Of a DNA stretch of 64,000 nucleotides, positions 17,942 to 27,900 are shown one piece after another. The stretch comes from Actinomycetaceae bacterium (lineage in GTDB: Bacteria > Actinomycetota > Actinomycetes > Actinomycetales > Actinomycetaceae), in contig JAQYTG010000019.1 in NCBI GenBank assembly GCA_028724905.1, forward strand, positions 1-64,000, given 5' to 3'. Numbering within the stretch: the first letter of the stretch is position 1; each line of letters begins with the position of its first letter. Made by a program: the position numbers and the translations under genes. Below the pieces are notes generated by a model that worked only from the letters and a program-made list of their open reading frames with translations, was not told where the DNA came from and ran no database searches.

Positions 17942-19246
17942 ATGGTTCACGAAGACGACATTACTCCGAAGCGTTTCCAACGCATTGCCCATTCACTACT
18001 TTTCTGGGTGCTCCTTGCCATCGTGCTTGGCGCTTTACTCGGGCAGATTTTGCCCACTTGGGCGATCGTTCCTTTTGCCACGTTTAACGATATCTTCGGC
18101 CAGTTCCTCGGGTTTGCCGTGCCGATGATCATTCTCGGCTTGGTGGCGCCGGCCATCTATGAGCTAGGTTCTTCAGGGGGGAAGTGGCTGCTCATCACGG
18201 TGGCTCTGGCTTATGGCTCCACGATGGTGGCTGGTTTCAGCACCTGGGGGCTCGCCTCGCTGATTTTCCCGCATCTGCTCGCCGGCCAAGCAGTCGATGA
18301 GACGCTTGCAGAGCCCGCCAACGCCGTCAGTTCGGTGCTCGCTGGGAATCTGCAACTCAATCCGGTCTTCGACGTGCTCACGGCGTTGGTGTTGGCATTC
18401 GTGCTCGGCCTGGGCATGAGTGCCGTCAAAGCAGAGAAAATGGGTGCAATCCTGCAGGAGTTTCGCTCTCTGATGATGAAAGTGATCACCAAAGTGATCG
18501 TCCCTCTGCTGCCACTGCACATTTTGGGCATCTTTATGAATATGAGCAAATCTGGGCAATTTGTGGCGGTGATTATCACGATGGCGAAAGTGATTGTTTT
18601 CGCGTTTGTGCTCACCGTGGTGATGCTGCTGCTCCAGTATTCCATTGCCGGCATCGTGGCTAAACGCAATCCACTTTCTGCGCTGTGGGGGATGCGTGAT
18701 GCGTATGTGACGGCGTTGGGCACGGCTTCATCGGCTGCCACTATTCCAGTGACTGTGCGCTGCGCACGTAAAAACGGCGTCTCACCAGAGATTTCCGACT
18801 TCGTGATCCCACTGTGCGCCACCATTCATTTGGCTGGCTCAATGATTAAAATTACGGCATTCGCACTAGCTTTGGCGCAGATCATGCATATTGCCGTGAC
18901 GCCAGGGCAGATGGTGGGCTTCATCGTACTTCTCGGCGTCATTATGGTGGCTGCTCCTGGCGTCCCAGGAGGGGCTATCGCAGCTGCCCAAGGTGTGCTA
19001 CAGGGGGTTTTGGCGTTTACTGATCCGATGTACGGAATCATGGTGGCCATGTATGTAGCAGTGGATAGTTTCGGCACGGCTACGAATGTAACCGGCGATG
19101 GGGCTATCGCTATCGTGGTGAACAAGCTAGCTGGCGGATCGCTCGGGGAAAACTCATCTGAAACTGTGGCGATTGCCGATTCTATTGCTACGAACCGCAA
19201 GGAAAAGTATCGCTCGCGCCGCGCGCATACTGTCGAGGGGAAATAG
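17942..19246 (+). CDS. DAACS-family amino acid or dicarboxylate:cation symporter
   Basis: A 434-residue inner-membrane carrier with about eight hydrophobic segments and two re-entrant loops. The family marks are the serine-rich loop GTASSAATIPVTVRCARKNG, the cation/substrate-binding region TIHLAGSMIKITAFALA, and the second loop AAPGVPGGAIAAAQGVL. Members take up glutamate, aspartate, serine/threonine or C4-dicarboxylates with Na+ or H+, and the substrate cannot be fixed from the sequence. GATAGG lies upstream of the ATG. It is a single-gene unit. Confidence 0.88.
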   Translation: MVHEDDITPKRFQRIAHSLLFWVLLAIVLGALLGQILPTWAIVPFATFNDIFGQFLGFAVPMIILGLVAPAIYELGSSGGKWLLITVALAYGSTMVAGFSTWGLASLIFPHLLAGQAVDETLAEPANAVSSVLAGNLQLNPVFDVLTALVLAFVLGLGMSAVKAEKMGAILQEFRSLMMKVITKVIVPLLPLHILGIFMNMSKSGQFVAVIITMAKVIVFAFVLTVVMLLLQYSIAGIVAKRNPLSALWGMRDAYVTALGTASSAATIPVTVRCARKNGVSPEISDFVIPLCATIHLAGSMIKITAFALALAQIMHIAVTPGQMVGFIVLLGVIMVAAPGVPGGAIAAAQGVLQGVLAFTDPMYGIMVAMYVAVDSFGTATNVTGDGAIAIVVNKLAGGSLGENSSETVAIADSIATNRKEKYRSRRAHTVEGK

Positions 19247-19364
19247 GCGAAATAAAGGCTCATGCCAGGCGGCAGACAAGCGGTTCGTCTTAGGCAAACG
19301 GATTTTTAGACAGACGGGCTATAGCACTGCAATAAAGCTGTAGTCACAAATGTATAGAGATACT

Positions 19365-20873
19365 CTAGAACTCTCGGTCGGCCGATTCTATCAGCCGGCC
19401 GAGAGTAGCTTCATCTGGAAATCCCTGCACATTCCAGCGTGATGGCCACGCCATCGGATCGCGGACGATTCCTTGAGGCCAAATTTCCCGAGCCACCTGC
19501 GAGCGAATCGTGATGCGCACACCGTTCGGGTTTTCCCACGGGTGCGGAGACGGCTCGCGGACAAAAGAGATGAAATCGGTATCTGGGATGGATCCTCGCA
19601 CATCCATAGCGTTCCATTCCGTGGCGCTCACCCGCTGCCCTGAATGCATCCGGCGAGGTGTGTAGCTTTTCAGCTCGCCAAAATCGCAATCCGTCCAGCT
19701 GGAGAGTGCCTGAACTTGCTGGGCATAAATCTCCTGGCGAAAACTGTTGCGCAATGCTCCTAGCACCTGCGCAAGCTCAGAATCTGCAAAAGGCACCCAT
19801 TCTTTCCAACCGTCCGCCGTCACGGTATGAGGCAGCGGATAGACGGCCTCGGGGCTACGGCGTTGAGTGAGTAGTATTTTGAAAAAGTCTACCAAGTGGG
19901 GATCTTCGCTAAAGACCACATACAACTTTGTACGGGCAGCAGGCACAAAAAGCGGAATATCGTTCGGGTGGCGTTCATGCAGCCGCTGCGCCACCTGTAT
20001 CATCATCTCCACATCGCAAAACCACGAGAGCTCATAGTTATCAGGAGCAAGAAAAGTGACGACGTCTGCACCAGATATTCTCGAAAGCCCAAGATCCACT
20101 GAGAGCCGCTGATGGCCAACCAACTGGCGCAGGGCATTCACTGATTCAGCGAGCAAACTTCCCACGTCGGATGGTACCTGCTCCATCTGTGAATAGTAGA
20201 TGGGCTGAATTACGTCGGGTCTATCCAGTGCCAGCCCTACCCCCACAAAATCCGTGAGTGGCACATAGACCATCGAATCGTCTCCACGATGGGAATTGAC
20301 GAAGTAATCGGCAGCGCGCACGATCGGCACGATTGTGGGATCTTCCTCCCACATCGGGGCTAGCTCACCGGCTTGAGTTGGTATATCTCCTGGTACATCT
20401 CCTGCGGGATTCTCGCGTGAATCTGCGGCCATATATGCCGCTGCCTCACCGTTGCTGGCGCTACCCCCGCCGTTGCCGTCAGCGCCATTAATGCCGCTAT
20501 CACGGCCATCTCTGCCACGGCCATCGTTACCGCTGGCTGGAGTTGGAGCTGAAGTCATGGCCGCAGCCGAACTTGCATCTGGATCCGCAGTAGAAGCAGC
20601 AGTCGAACCCGCAGTCCCATTGTCGTGTTCACCGCTAGCGCCGGAGAACTTCGCTGCTTTGGCCTGCTCCACTCCAATGCTAATAAGGCGGTAGAGAAGC
20701 TCAGCCCGTTCTACCTCGGGGGCATCCTCCGCGATAAACACTCCTGGGCGAAAGCGGAATGTGCGCCCATCAGGCAAGAGCACGTCGAGGGATTCACCAT
20801 CTGCCGTGACGATAGCGCCCGCAAGATCGGGATGCTCCACAGCTTTGTCGAGTGCCCACTGCACAAAATCCAT
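19365..20873 (-). CDS. Uncharacterised two-part protein with a disordered linker
   Basis: A 502-residue protein of unknown function. The first 80 residues are a compact domain (WALDKAVEHPDLAGAIVTADG). Residues 85-170 are a Gly/Ser/Ala/Asp/Asn linker, and the last 320 residues form a larger domain beginning DPTIVPIVRAADYFV, with VYVPLTDFVGVGLALDRPD and DVVTFLAPDNYELSW. The VPIVR segment faintly recalls YtpQ/DUF1444 proteins, too weakly to assign. No signal or membrane segment is present. ATG at 20873 is used; an upstream GTG at 20912 has no better ribosome site. It follows no obvious operon. Confidence 0.55.
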   Translation of the reverse strand: MDFVQWALDKAVEHPDLAGAIVTADGESLDVLLPDGRTFRFRPGVFIAEDAPEVERAELLYRLISIGVEQAKAAKFSGASGEHDNGTAGSTAASTADPDASSAAAMTSAPTPASGNDGRGRDGRDSGINGADGNGGGSASNGEAAAYMAADSRENPAGDVPGDIPTQAGELAPMWEEDPTIVPIVRAADYFVNSHRGDDSMVYVPLTDFVGVGLALDRPDVIQPIYYSQMEQVPSDVGSLLAESVNALRQLVGHQRLSVDLGLSRISGADVVTFLAPDNYELSWFCDVEMMIQVAQRLHERHPNDIPLFVPAARTKLYVVFSEDPHLVDFFKILLTQRRSPEAVYPLPHTVTADGWKEWVPFADSELAQVLGALRNSFRQEIYAQQVQALSSWTDCDFGELKSYTPRRMHSGQRVSATEWNAMDVRGSIPDTDFISFVREPSPHPWENPNGVRITIRSQVAREIWPQGIVRDPMAWPSRWNVQGFPDEATLGRLIESADREF

Positions 20874-20965
20874 AGCTACATTCTCGCATATTTTGGATGA
20901 AGTGCCACTCACCGCAGAGCGCAGAATCTGCTAAGTACCCGTTAATCCACGATATGTTCCTGAGC

Positions 20966-21739
20966 CTACTCTTCTTCCTCTAGCTCACCCACCATCTCAT
21001 AGAGTTCCCCAGCAGTGAGCTGAGATTTTTCCTCGGCGGAGAAATCGTGCACGATCGCACCGCGGTTGAGCACCAGCATCCGATTGCCCAGCTCCAGAGC
21101 ATCTTTCAAATGGTGCGTAATCATAAAGGCGCTCAAGTGCTTTTGCTCGATGGTCTTTTGGGTAAAATTCAGCACCACCTTGGCGGTCTTCGGATCCAAT
21201 GCCGCCGTGTGCTCATCGAGTAAGAGCAAACGCGGCTCTTTCATCGTCGCCATCAGTAGCGTGATGGCCTGACGCTGCCCACCAGAAAGCACTCCAATGG
21301 CGGTGTCTAAGCGCGATTCTAGCCCTAAGCCTAGCGGCGCCACGAGCTCTCTAAATTCCTGCCGTTTTTGCTCGCTCATAGAGATCCGCAGTCCGCGATT
21401 TTCTCCGCGTTTCTGTGCGAGAGCTAAGTTTTCAGCCACCGTCATTCGCGGAGCTGTGCCCATTTTCGGATCTTGAAATACTCGCCCGATCAGCGCTGCG
21501 CGGTCTTCCTCGGCTCTATCCGTCACGTCGGTACCATCTATGAGCACTCGCCCTGAATCCACGGGGATGGCTCCGGCGATGACGTTGAGCAGCGTAGATT
21601 TGCCCGCTCCATTGCCGCCCACCACCGTGATGAAATCTCCCTCAGCCACCTCCAGGCACACATCTGCGAGTGCTTGAAAGGCATCTGCCGTGCGCTGATG
21701 AAAAGTCTTATTGACGTGTTCGAGAGTTAAAACGTTCAC
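20966..21739 (-). CDS. Tryptophan ABC importer, ATP-binding subunit
   Basis: A 257-residue ABC ATPase with Walker A GGNGAGKST (about residues 41-49), signature LSGGQRQ and Walker B LLLLDEHTAALDPKT. It belongs to the branch paired with PF04392 binding proteins and LivH-like permeases. Its ATG overlaps the permease stop by four bases. It is the third gene of a three-gene operon preceded by a tryptophan leader attenuator, so it should energise tryptophan uptake (TrpZ-like). Confidence 0.85.
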   Translation of the reverse strand: MNVLTLEHVNKTFHQRTADAFQALADVCLEVAEGDFITVVGGNGAGKSTLLNVIAGAIPVDSGRVLIDGTDVTDRAEEDRAALIGRVFQDPKMGTAPRMTVAENLALAQKRGENRGLRISMSEQKRQEFRELVAPLGLGLESRLDTAIGVLSGGQRQAITLLMATMKEPRLLLLDEHTAALDPKTAKVVLNFTQKTIEQKHLSAFMITHHLKDALELGNRMLVLNRGAIVHDFSAEEKSQLTAGELYEMVGELEEEE

Positions 21740-23001
21740 CGCTGCGCTCCTTTTTCGTTGGCACTATTGGCTTTCTCGCCACTATCTGCGGCGCTAGATT
21801 TCTCGCTGACGGCGGTTTCCCCAGAGCTGAGGTTGGTTTCCTCAGAGTTATAGCTCATCGCATCAGCTCCGGAGGATTGTCTGTCCGCGCTAGCCGCGTC
21901 CACCCTGACCGCTCTCCCGTCGCTAACTCTCCTAGTGCCATTGCTGGTCACTCCAATTCCGGCTGCAGCCGGTTGTCCGTCCGCGTTAGCCGCCTCAATT
22001 CCGGCTGGTTGCTCGCCTATGTTGGCCACCTCAGCTCCGTTCGCACTGGCGGAGCTCACCTCAGCACCAGCAGCAACTGCTACCGAGGTCTGCTCAGTGC
22101 GAACGCTGGGATGATGCTGGTTTGCCCGACGTGTTTGCGTGCGCGAGAACCACTGCTGGAGCGCAGGGATGGACAGACACAAGCCCAAGATAACGGCGGA
22201 AAACAGTTTGAAATGATCTGTATTGACGTTGAGCATCAGCACCAGTGCCAGCAATAAACGATAGATCACCGAGCCGAGGAAGATAGCCAGCAGACGCACG
22301 GGTAAACTCACGTTTTTCACCAGCACTTCGCCGATAATAATGGCCGCCAGGCCAATCACGATAGAGCCCACTCCCATAGAGATATCGGCGTATCCGTTAT
22401 CTGTGGCCACCAGATATCCTGAGAGTGCAATCAGACCGTTACCCATCATGTAGCCGAGCATCATCATTTCTGCAGAGGGAATCCCCAGCGCATTTGCCAT
22501 CACGGGGTTGTCTCCCGTGGCGATGAGCGCTTGCCCCATGTCTGTGCGGAAGAAAACGCCCAAGATGGCCACGGCCACGGCGATGACCACCATGCCGATC
22601 AGCAACGTATCCACATTGCGTGGTAGATGCATTCCAGAGATCATTGATTTGAGCGTAAACTGCGAGGATATTGAGATATTCGCCCGCCCGAGGAACACTA
22701 GATTCACCGAATAGAGGCCGGTCATGGTGATAATGCCCGCCAAGAGCGAGTTGATGTGTACGCGGGTGATGAGTAGTGCCGTCACTGCTCCTGCTGCTGC
22801 GCCGATGAGTAACGCTACCAGCCCTGCAAGCAGCGGATGCATCCCCAGTAGCAGCAGCTGTGCGCCGGTGGCAGCTCCGAGGGTAAACGACGATTCTGTG
22901 GTGAGGTCTGCTTCGTTGAGCACCCGAAAGGTGATGTACACTCCGATGCCCATAATCGTCCAAATAGCTCCTTGTGAAAGAGCTGAAAGAAGAATATCCA
23001 C
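21736..23001 (-). CDS. Tryptophan ABC importer, permease subunit with a hydrophilic tail
   Basis: A 421-residue permease. The first 290 residues form about eight to nine helices of the LivH/BPD_transp_2 type, with the coupling-helix region GIPSAEMMMLGYMMGNGLIALSGY. The last 130 residues, after the final helix, are a low-complexity Ala/Gly/Ser/Asp/Asn/Glu tail with repeats around ADGQPA and ADRQSSGAD; related permeases end at about 290-300 residues. The tail would lie in the cytoplasm. Gaps are 28 bp to the binding protein and a 4-base overlap to the ATPase. TrpY-like by context. Confidence 0.85.
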   Translation of the reverse strand: MDILLSALSQGAIWTIMGIGVYITFRVLNEADLTTESSFTLGAATGAQLLLLGMHPLLAGLVALLIGAAAGAVTALLITRVHINSLLAGIITMTGLYSVNLVFLGRANISISSQFTLKSMISGMHLPRNVDTLLIGMVVIAVAVAILGVFFRTDMGQALIATGDNPVMANALGIPSAEMMMLGYMMGNGLIALSGYLVATDNGYADISMGVGSIVIGLAAIIIGEVLVKNVSLPVRLLAIFLGSVIYRLLLALVLMLNVNTDHFKLFSAVILGLCLSIPALQQWFSRTQTRRANQHHPSVRTEQTSVAVAAGAEVSSASANGAEVANIGEQPAGIEAANADGQPAAAGIGVTSNGTRRVSDGRAVRVDAASADRQSSGADAMSYNSEETNLSSGETAVSEKSSAADSGEKANSANEKGAQR

Positions 23002-23029
23002 TGTTGTTCCTCTTCTCTATCTGCGTTAG

Positions 23030-24199
23030 CTATTTCTTCACGGGATTCATATCAATAGCATCAGCGGTGACGGCGGTCGGGATTGTGATCCCCAGAGCTG
23101 CGGCCTGCATGCTGTTGATGAACTTATTGGAGATGGTGCTCACTTTCACTGGATAAGTGCTCACATCGGCACCTTCGATGACGTCGGCTGCCACATCTCC
23201 CGAGTCCGCTCCCCACAAGTACTGGTTGAGCCCTACGGTGGCGAGGCACCCTGCTTCCACCATCGCATCAACGGTAGGGTAGAGCCCTACTTTATGAGCA
23301 GTAGCGGTGGGAACGAGAGTATCAAGCGCTCCAGCGATGGTGTTGTCTTGTGGCAGATAGATGGCATCCACCTGGGTAGCAAGCTGCTCAGCCACTTGTT
23401 TTAAATCGTTTGTGGAGGTAATCGTGGCTTCTTTGAGCGTGAATCCCTCACCTGGGGCGATCTGGCGAATGCTTTGCACTTGCTGCACAGCATTTTGCTC
23501 AGAAGTGTTGTAGAGCACGCCAAGCCGCTGAGCGTCAGGCTGAATCTCTTTAATGAGTTTGAGGGTTTCGGCGTTGCTGTTCGCATACGTGGCACCGCTG
23601 ACGGGTTTGCCAGGATTCTTCAAATCGTTCACCAATCCTGCTCCCACTGGATCGGAGATACCAGCAAACACCACTGGCACCTCTCCTTGAGCGGAGTTCA
23701 TCAGTGCCTGTGCAGCTGGGGTGGCAATGCCGATCAGCAGATCTTTGCCATCAGCCATAAAGTTATCGGCAATGGTTTTCAGCAGATTTTGATCGCCTTG
23801 CCCCTGCTGGTATTCGATCTGCATATTGATGCCGTTCATATATCCGCGTTTAGCTAGTTGATCGAGCAAGCCGTAGCGGATGTCATCCAGCGAGGGGTGC
23901 TCCATAAACTGCAAGATCCCCACTTTCAACACATCCCCATGTTTGAGCAACGGATTGTTGGGATCGAGTTGCTTGACCTGCCCACTGGCCATGATGCGAT
24001 CAGCTCCGATGGGTTTGTAGTTGGTTGGCACGAGATCGCCCCCGAGCGTACCTGCGGCTACCCGCTCAGCACCTGGCTTATTCTGGGCACTTGCACCGGC
24101 CTTTTCTAACTCATTGAGCCGTTGTAGTGACGGCATCACCAGCAGTAACACCAGCAGCGCCCCCACAAGAAATGAACCGATCGCGGTTATTTTCTTCAT
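23030..24199 (-). CDS. Tryptophan ABC importer, substrate-binding protein
   Basis: A 389-residue extracellular binding protein of the ABC_sub_bind family (PF04392), the type of the streptococcal tryptophan/tyrosine protein TrpX. It starts MKKITAIGSFLVGALLVLLLV, a membrane anchor without a lipobox Cys, so it may stay tethered by the uncleaved signal. Family marks are LKVGILQFMEHPSLDDIRYG, VPVVFAGISDPVGAGLV, LGVLYNTSEQNA and DAIYLPQDN. ATG at 24199 has AAAAGGA ten bases upstream and is preferred over the TTG at 24208. The leader peptide upstream argues for tryptophan as substrate. Confidence 0.88.
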   Translation of the reverse strand: MKKITAIGSFLVGALLVLLLVMPSLQRLNELEKAGASAQNKPGAERVAAGTLGGDLVPTNYKPIGADRIMASGQVKQLDPNNPLLKHGDVLKVGILQFMEHPSLDDIRYGLLDQLAKRGYMNGINMQIEYQQGQGDQNLLKTIADNFMADGKDLLIGIATPAAQALMNSAQGEVPVVFAGISDPVGAGLVNDLKNPGKPVSGATYANSNAETLKLIKEIQPDAQRLGVLYNTSEQNAVQQVQSIRQIAPGEGFTLKEATITSTNDLKQVAEQLATQVDAIYLPQDNTIAGALDTLVPTATAHKVGLYPTVDAMVEAGCLATVGLNQYLWGADSGDVAADVIEGADVSTYPVKVSTISNKFINSMQAAALGITIPTAVTADAIDMNPVKK

Positions 24200-24428
24200 C
24201 TTTCTCAATCCTTTTCAACGTGTTATCGACGCCCTAATACTTCGACGTCCTATACTCTGATGCCGCACGGTTTGCTATCCGTTTGCCTGCGGCTTGTAGT
24301 TTTCAGTGGTGATCTTTGGTTTTCATTGCAAACATGATTCATCGCAAGTATTGCCGGCTTTCATCAGTGCCATACAAGTGCTCTACCAAGCACGATGCCA
24401 GTGCAGTGCAGCGTTCGCGGCATGATAA

Positions 24429-24454
24429 AAGCCCTCGCGGTGATCGGAGGGCTT
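24429..24454 (-). terminator. Attenuator terminator of the tryptophan transporter operon
   Basis: On the minus strand AAGCCCTC (24454-24447), a 10-base loop and GAGGGCTT (24436-24429) are followed by further T residues. The stem is perfect for 8 bp. It lies 80 bases after the leader-peptide stop and 230 bases before the first structural gene, where a transcription attenuator belongs. Its loop contains CGATCAC (24446-24440), complementary to GTGATCG at 24497-24491 upstream, which could form the competing antiterminator. Confidence 0.85.
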
Positions 24455-24533
24455 CAAAATTTCCAGTGAATGTGATTCTTCAGCACTGCACGATCACTTG
24501 CTCACGGCGATCTATGCAGCCAGACTGGCTCAG

Positions 24534-24596
24534 CTAGGCAGATCGCCAACCAAACCAGCTACGCCAACGCGCAACCATCGCGCATTCCCGAACCAT
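24534..24596 (-). CDS. trpL: Tryptophan-rich leader peptide (TrpL-like)
   Basis: A 20-residue peptide, MVRECAMVARWRSWFGWRSA, with Trp at positions 11, 14 and 17. The ATG at 24596 is preceded by the strong ribosome site GGAAAGGAAG. Three tryptophans in seven residues is the hallmark of a leader peptide where ribosomes stall when charged tRNA-Trp is scarce. The last Trp codon lies in segment GGCGATCT (24547-24540), which pairs perfectly with AGATCGCC (24513-24506) downstream, so ribosome position would control later folding. Known Trp leaders usually precede trp biosynthesis genes; here the target is a transporter. Confidence 0.85.
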   Translation of the reverse strand: MVRECAMVARWRSWFGWRSA

Positions 24597-24625
24597 ATCG
24601 CTTCCTTTCCTTGTGCTTTAGTAAA

Positions 24626-24654
24626 AACATAGCAGCGGCCTATGAGTGACGCAA
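24626..24654 (-). promoter_or_regulatory. Promoter of the leader-transporter operon
   Basis: On the minus strand TTGCGT (24654-24649) and TATGTT (24631-24626) are separated by exactly 17 bp. Transcription would start near 24619, about 20-25 bases before the leader ATG, a good distance for a leader peptide. Confidence 0.6.
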
Positions 24655-24914
24655 ACACGATCCCCATTGTGAAATAACTGCACTCATTCTGCCCAGATAT
24701 GGCCGAATATCTACGGATAGCTGCTCCGCACTTACGCGCTGCGGGTGCGGGCTCATGCGGAGTATGTACTGTGGAAGCACCTCAGGCGTGCAAGGTTCTC
24801 TCATCTTGTAGGACGCCTCAGCTGTGCGGGGTTCTCCAGTCGTGTGAGCTGCCCAGCCGCCAGAATCTCACTGCGAAAATGCACGATCCAGCTGCGCAAT
24901 AATAAACTAATCCC
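24655..24914. other. Divergent region before the RND gene
   Basis: A 260-bp stretch with two imperfect copies of a unit running GCACCTCAGGCGTGCAAGGT / ACGCCTCAGCTGTGCGGGGT at about 24778-24835. No small gene or clear rightward promoter was seen. Confidence 0.35.
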
Positions 24915-27900
24915 ATGTTTACTATGGCGAAAGTCTCCCTGAAAAATCGCGCTTTTGTGGCGCTTGTCTCCGTGGTGATTGCGGTGCTCGGCGTCTTTGC
25001 CATGAGCACGCTCCGCCAGGAACTCATCCCCAGCGTGCAGCTTCCGCAAATATCGGTGTTGACCACCAGCGTCGGAGCCACGTCCGAGCAGATGAAAGAG
25101 CGCGTGAGCGTGCCGATCGAGCAGGCGGTGAGCACCATTGCGGAGGTGGAGTCCACTCGCACCCAATCGTCGAGTTCATTCTCGTTGGTCAGCATTCAGC
25201 TCGCTTACGGCTCGGACGTGGCGCGCGCCACCAGCAAAGTGGAGCTGGCTATTTCGCGCGTCAAAGATGGTTTTCCGCAGGATGCTGAGCCGCGCGTGAT
25301 GTCTGGGGGAACGTCGAGCATTCCACTGAGCTACGTGGCCGTGACGAGCAGCGGTTCGCCTCTGGACGTGGCACAGCGAATCCGTAGTTCCGTGATCCCA
25401 CAGCTGCAAAAAGTATCTGGCGTCTCCCAGGTGCAAGTGATCGGAGCGCCCGAGCAGGTGGTGCGCATCGGCATTGATACTGAAAAAGTCCGCGAGCGCT
25501 CTATTGATTCACAAGCGATTCAAGATGCCCTTGACAACAACGGCCTAGCGGTGCCGGTGGGAGCACTTGCCGGAGAGGGCGGCAACACCACACTCGACGT
25601 CACCGTTGGGAAGAAATTACTCAGCCTTGAAGAGTTGAAAAATCTGCCTATTGCCGGCCCGACGGAGACGCTACAGCTCCCTGATGGTTCCAGCGTTGAA
25701 CGCCCCTCTGCCACGTACCTGCTGAAAGAGATTGCCAGCGTGGAGCTTGGGGAGGGGAAAAACTCGGTGGTTGGCCGGTTAGATGGCAAAGAGGCTCTGG
25801 CTCTGCTCATCTTTCCCACAGCAAATGCGAATCTCGTGGAAACATCGGCCGCCGTCAATAATAAACTCAGCGAATTAAGTGCCTCGGTAGGGGCGGATAC
25901 CCGTTTCACCTCGCTCTTTGAACAGGCGCCTTATATCACTCAATCCGTGCGCTCACTCGCCGAAGAGGGAGCAATCGGCTTGGGCTTTGCCGTGATAGTG
26001 ATCCTCTTTTTCCTGCTTTCTTTCCGCTCGACACTCGTGACGGCAGTATCCGTGCCGCTCTCGCTGCTGGCGGGCTTTATTGGAATGCTGGTCTTTGGCT
26101 ACACCATCAATATGCTCACTCTGGCGGCGCTCACTCTCACTATCGGACGGGTGGTAGACGATTCCATTGTGGTGATCGAAAATATCAAACGCCACCTCGA
26201 TTATAGCCAACCAAAACTGCGAGCCATTCTTGACGCCGTACGCGAAGTAGCGAGTGCCGTCACGGCTTCTACACTAGTATCTATCATTGTTTTCGTGCCT
26301 ATCGGGCTGGTAGGCGGCATGGTTGGAGAACTGTTCAAGCCTTTTGCTTTCACCGTGGTGTTGGCCTTAGCTGCCTCGCTATTCGTATCTTTGACTATTG
26401 TGCCGGTGCTTGCCTACTGGTTTTTGAAACCCACTAGTGCGGCTGCGAGCGCCGCTCAGGAGGGAGAATCTGCTGCCGCCGCGCTGCGCACCGAGATGGA
26501 AAAGCGCGAAGAGAGATACTGGCTGCGACGTGCATATCGGCCAGCTTTGCTGGGCACTCAAAAGTATCCGCGTATCACGCTGACCGTCGCCGTGGCGCTA
26601 CTGGGCTTTACTGCTGCTTTAGTGCCAGCACTTAAGGTGAATCTGATGGGCACCAGCAATGAAGGCATGGTGATGATCTCCCAACAGGTGCGCCCTGGGG
26701 CAAGTATTGAAGCTAAGAACGCGATGGCCAATGATGTGGAAAAAGCCATACACAGCCTCGATGGGGTGAAGTCTGTGGCCACTATCGCCAGCTCTGGCGG
26801 TGGGAGCATGATGAGCATGGGAGGCAGCTCTAACGCAAGTGATGCCATTAGCTATCTCGTGAGTGTGGATACGTCACTAGATATCACGGCGTTTACCGAC
26901 GATGTGATTGCCAGCGCAGAGAGAGCCGCCGATCAAGCCCAGGGAGCGGCTGCCGCTGCCCGCGCACTCACGCAGACGTCCGCTTTCTCAAGTTCTACCC
27001 AGAATCTGCTGGGCTCGGGCACTGTAGATGTGGCTATTACGGCTCCTACGCAAGCTGATCTGCACAAAGCGAGCAACGCCGTCACCGCTGCTCTCACGGA
27101 TCTTTCTGAAGCAAAAGCAGTGAGTTCAGACTTCAGTGAGCAAATGCCGGCTGTGCAAGTCACCGTACAGCGAGATGCGGCTGCACGCTTGGGGCTCACG
27201 GAGAATGCCGTGGTGGGGATGATTGCTGCGCAGATGGTGGAGCCTGAGATCGGCACAATTACGCTAGATAATATCGACACGTCGATCTATCTTTCGATCG
27301 CGCAGCCGGTGAAGACCGTCTCTGAATTGCGCGAGATGAACATTCTTGGCCAACCAATTACGGCTATTGCCGACATTGAAGAAGTGGAATCGCTCCCCAC
27401 AATTATGACAAACAATGGGCAGACCACAGCTACAGTTTCGGTGACGCCGAAGAATAACGACAATATCGGAGCGCTCACATCCGCTGTGCAGAATAAACTC
27501 GCTGACGTCACGCTGCCAGGTGGCACCGTCACCACTATCGGTGGGGCTGCTGAGCAGATTGCCGATTCTTTCAGCCAGCTCCTGCTGGCAATCGTAGCTG
27601 CCATATTGCTGATTTACGTGGTATTGGTGTGGATTTTCAAGAGCTTACTCCAGCCACTACTGCTACTCATTGCGATTCCGTTCGCGGCCATTGGCTCATT
27701 TGCTGCACTGCTTATCACCGGTACAGCTCTCGATCTCTCGGCGATGGTGGGGATGCTCATGCTCACTGGAATTGTGGTGACGAATGCCGTAGTGCTCATC
27801 GACTTAATCAACCAGTACCGTGTGCGTGGAGATTCGCTGACGCAAGCCATCTACGAGGGCGCCATGCATAGGCTGCGTCCTATCGTGATGACGGCTCTTG

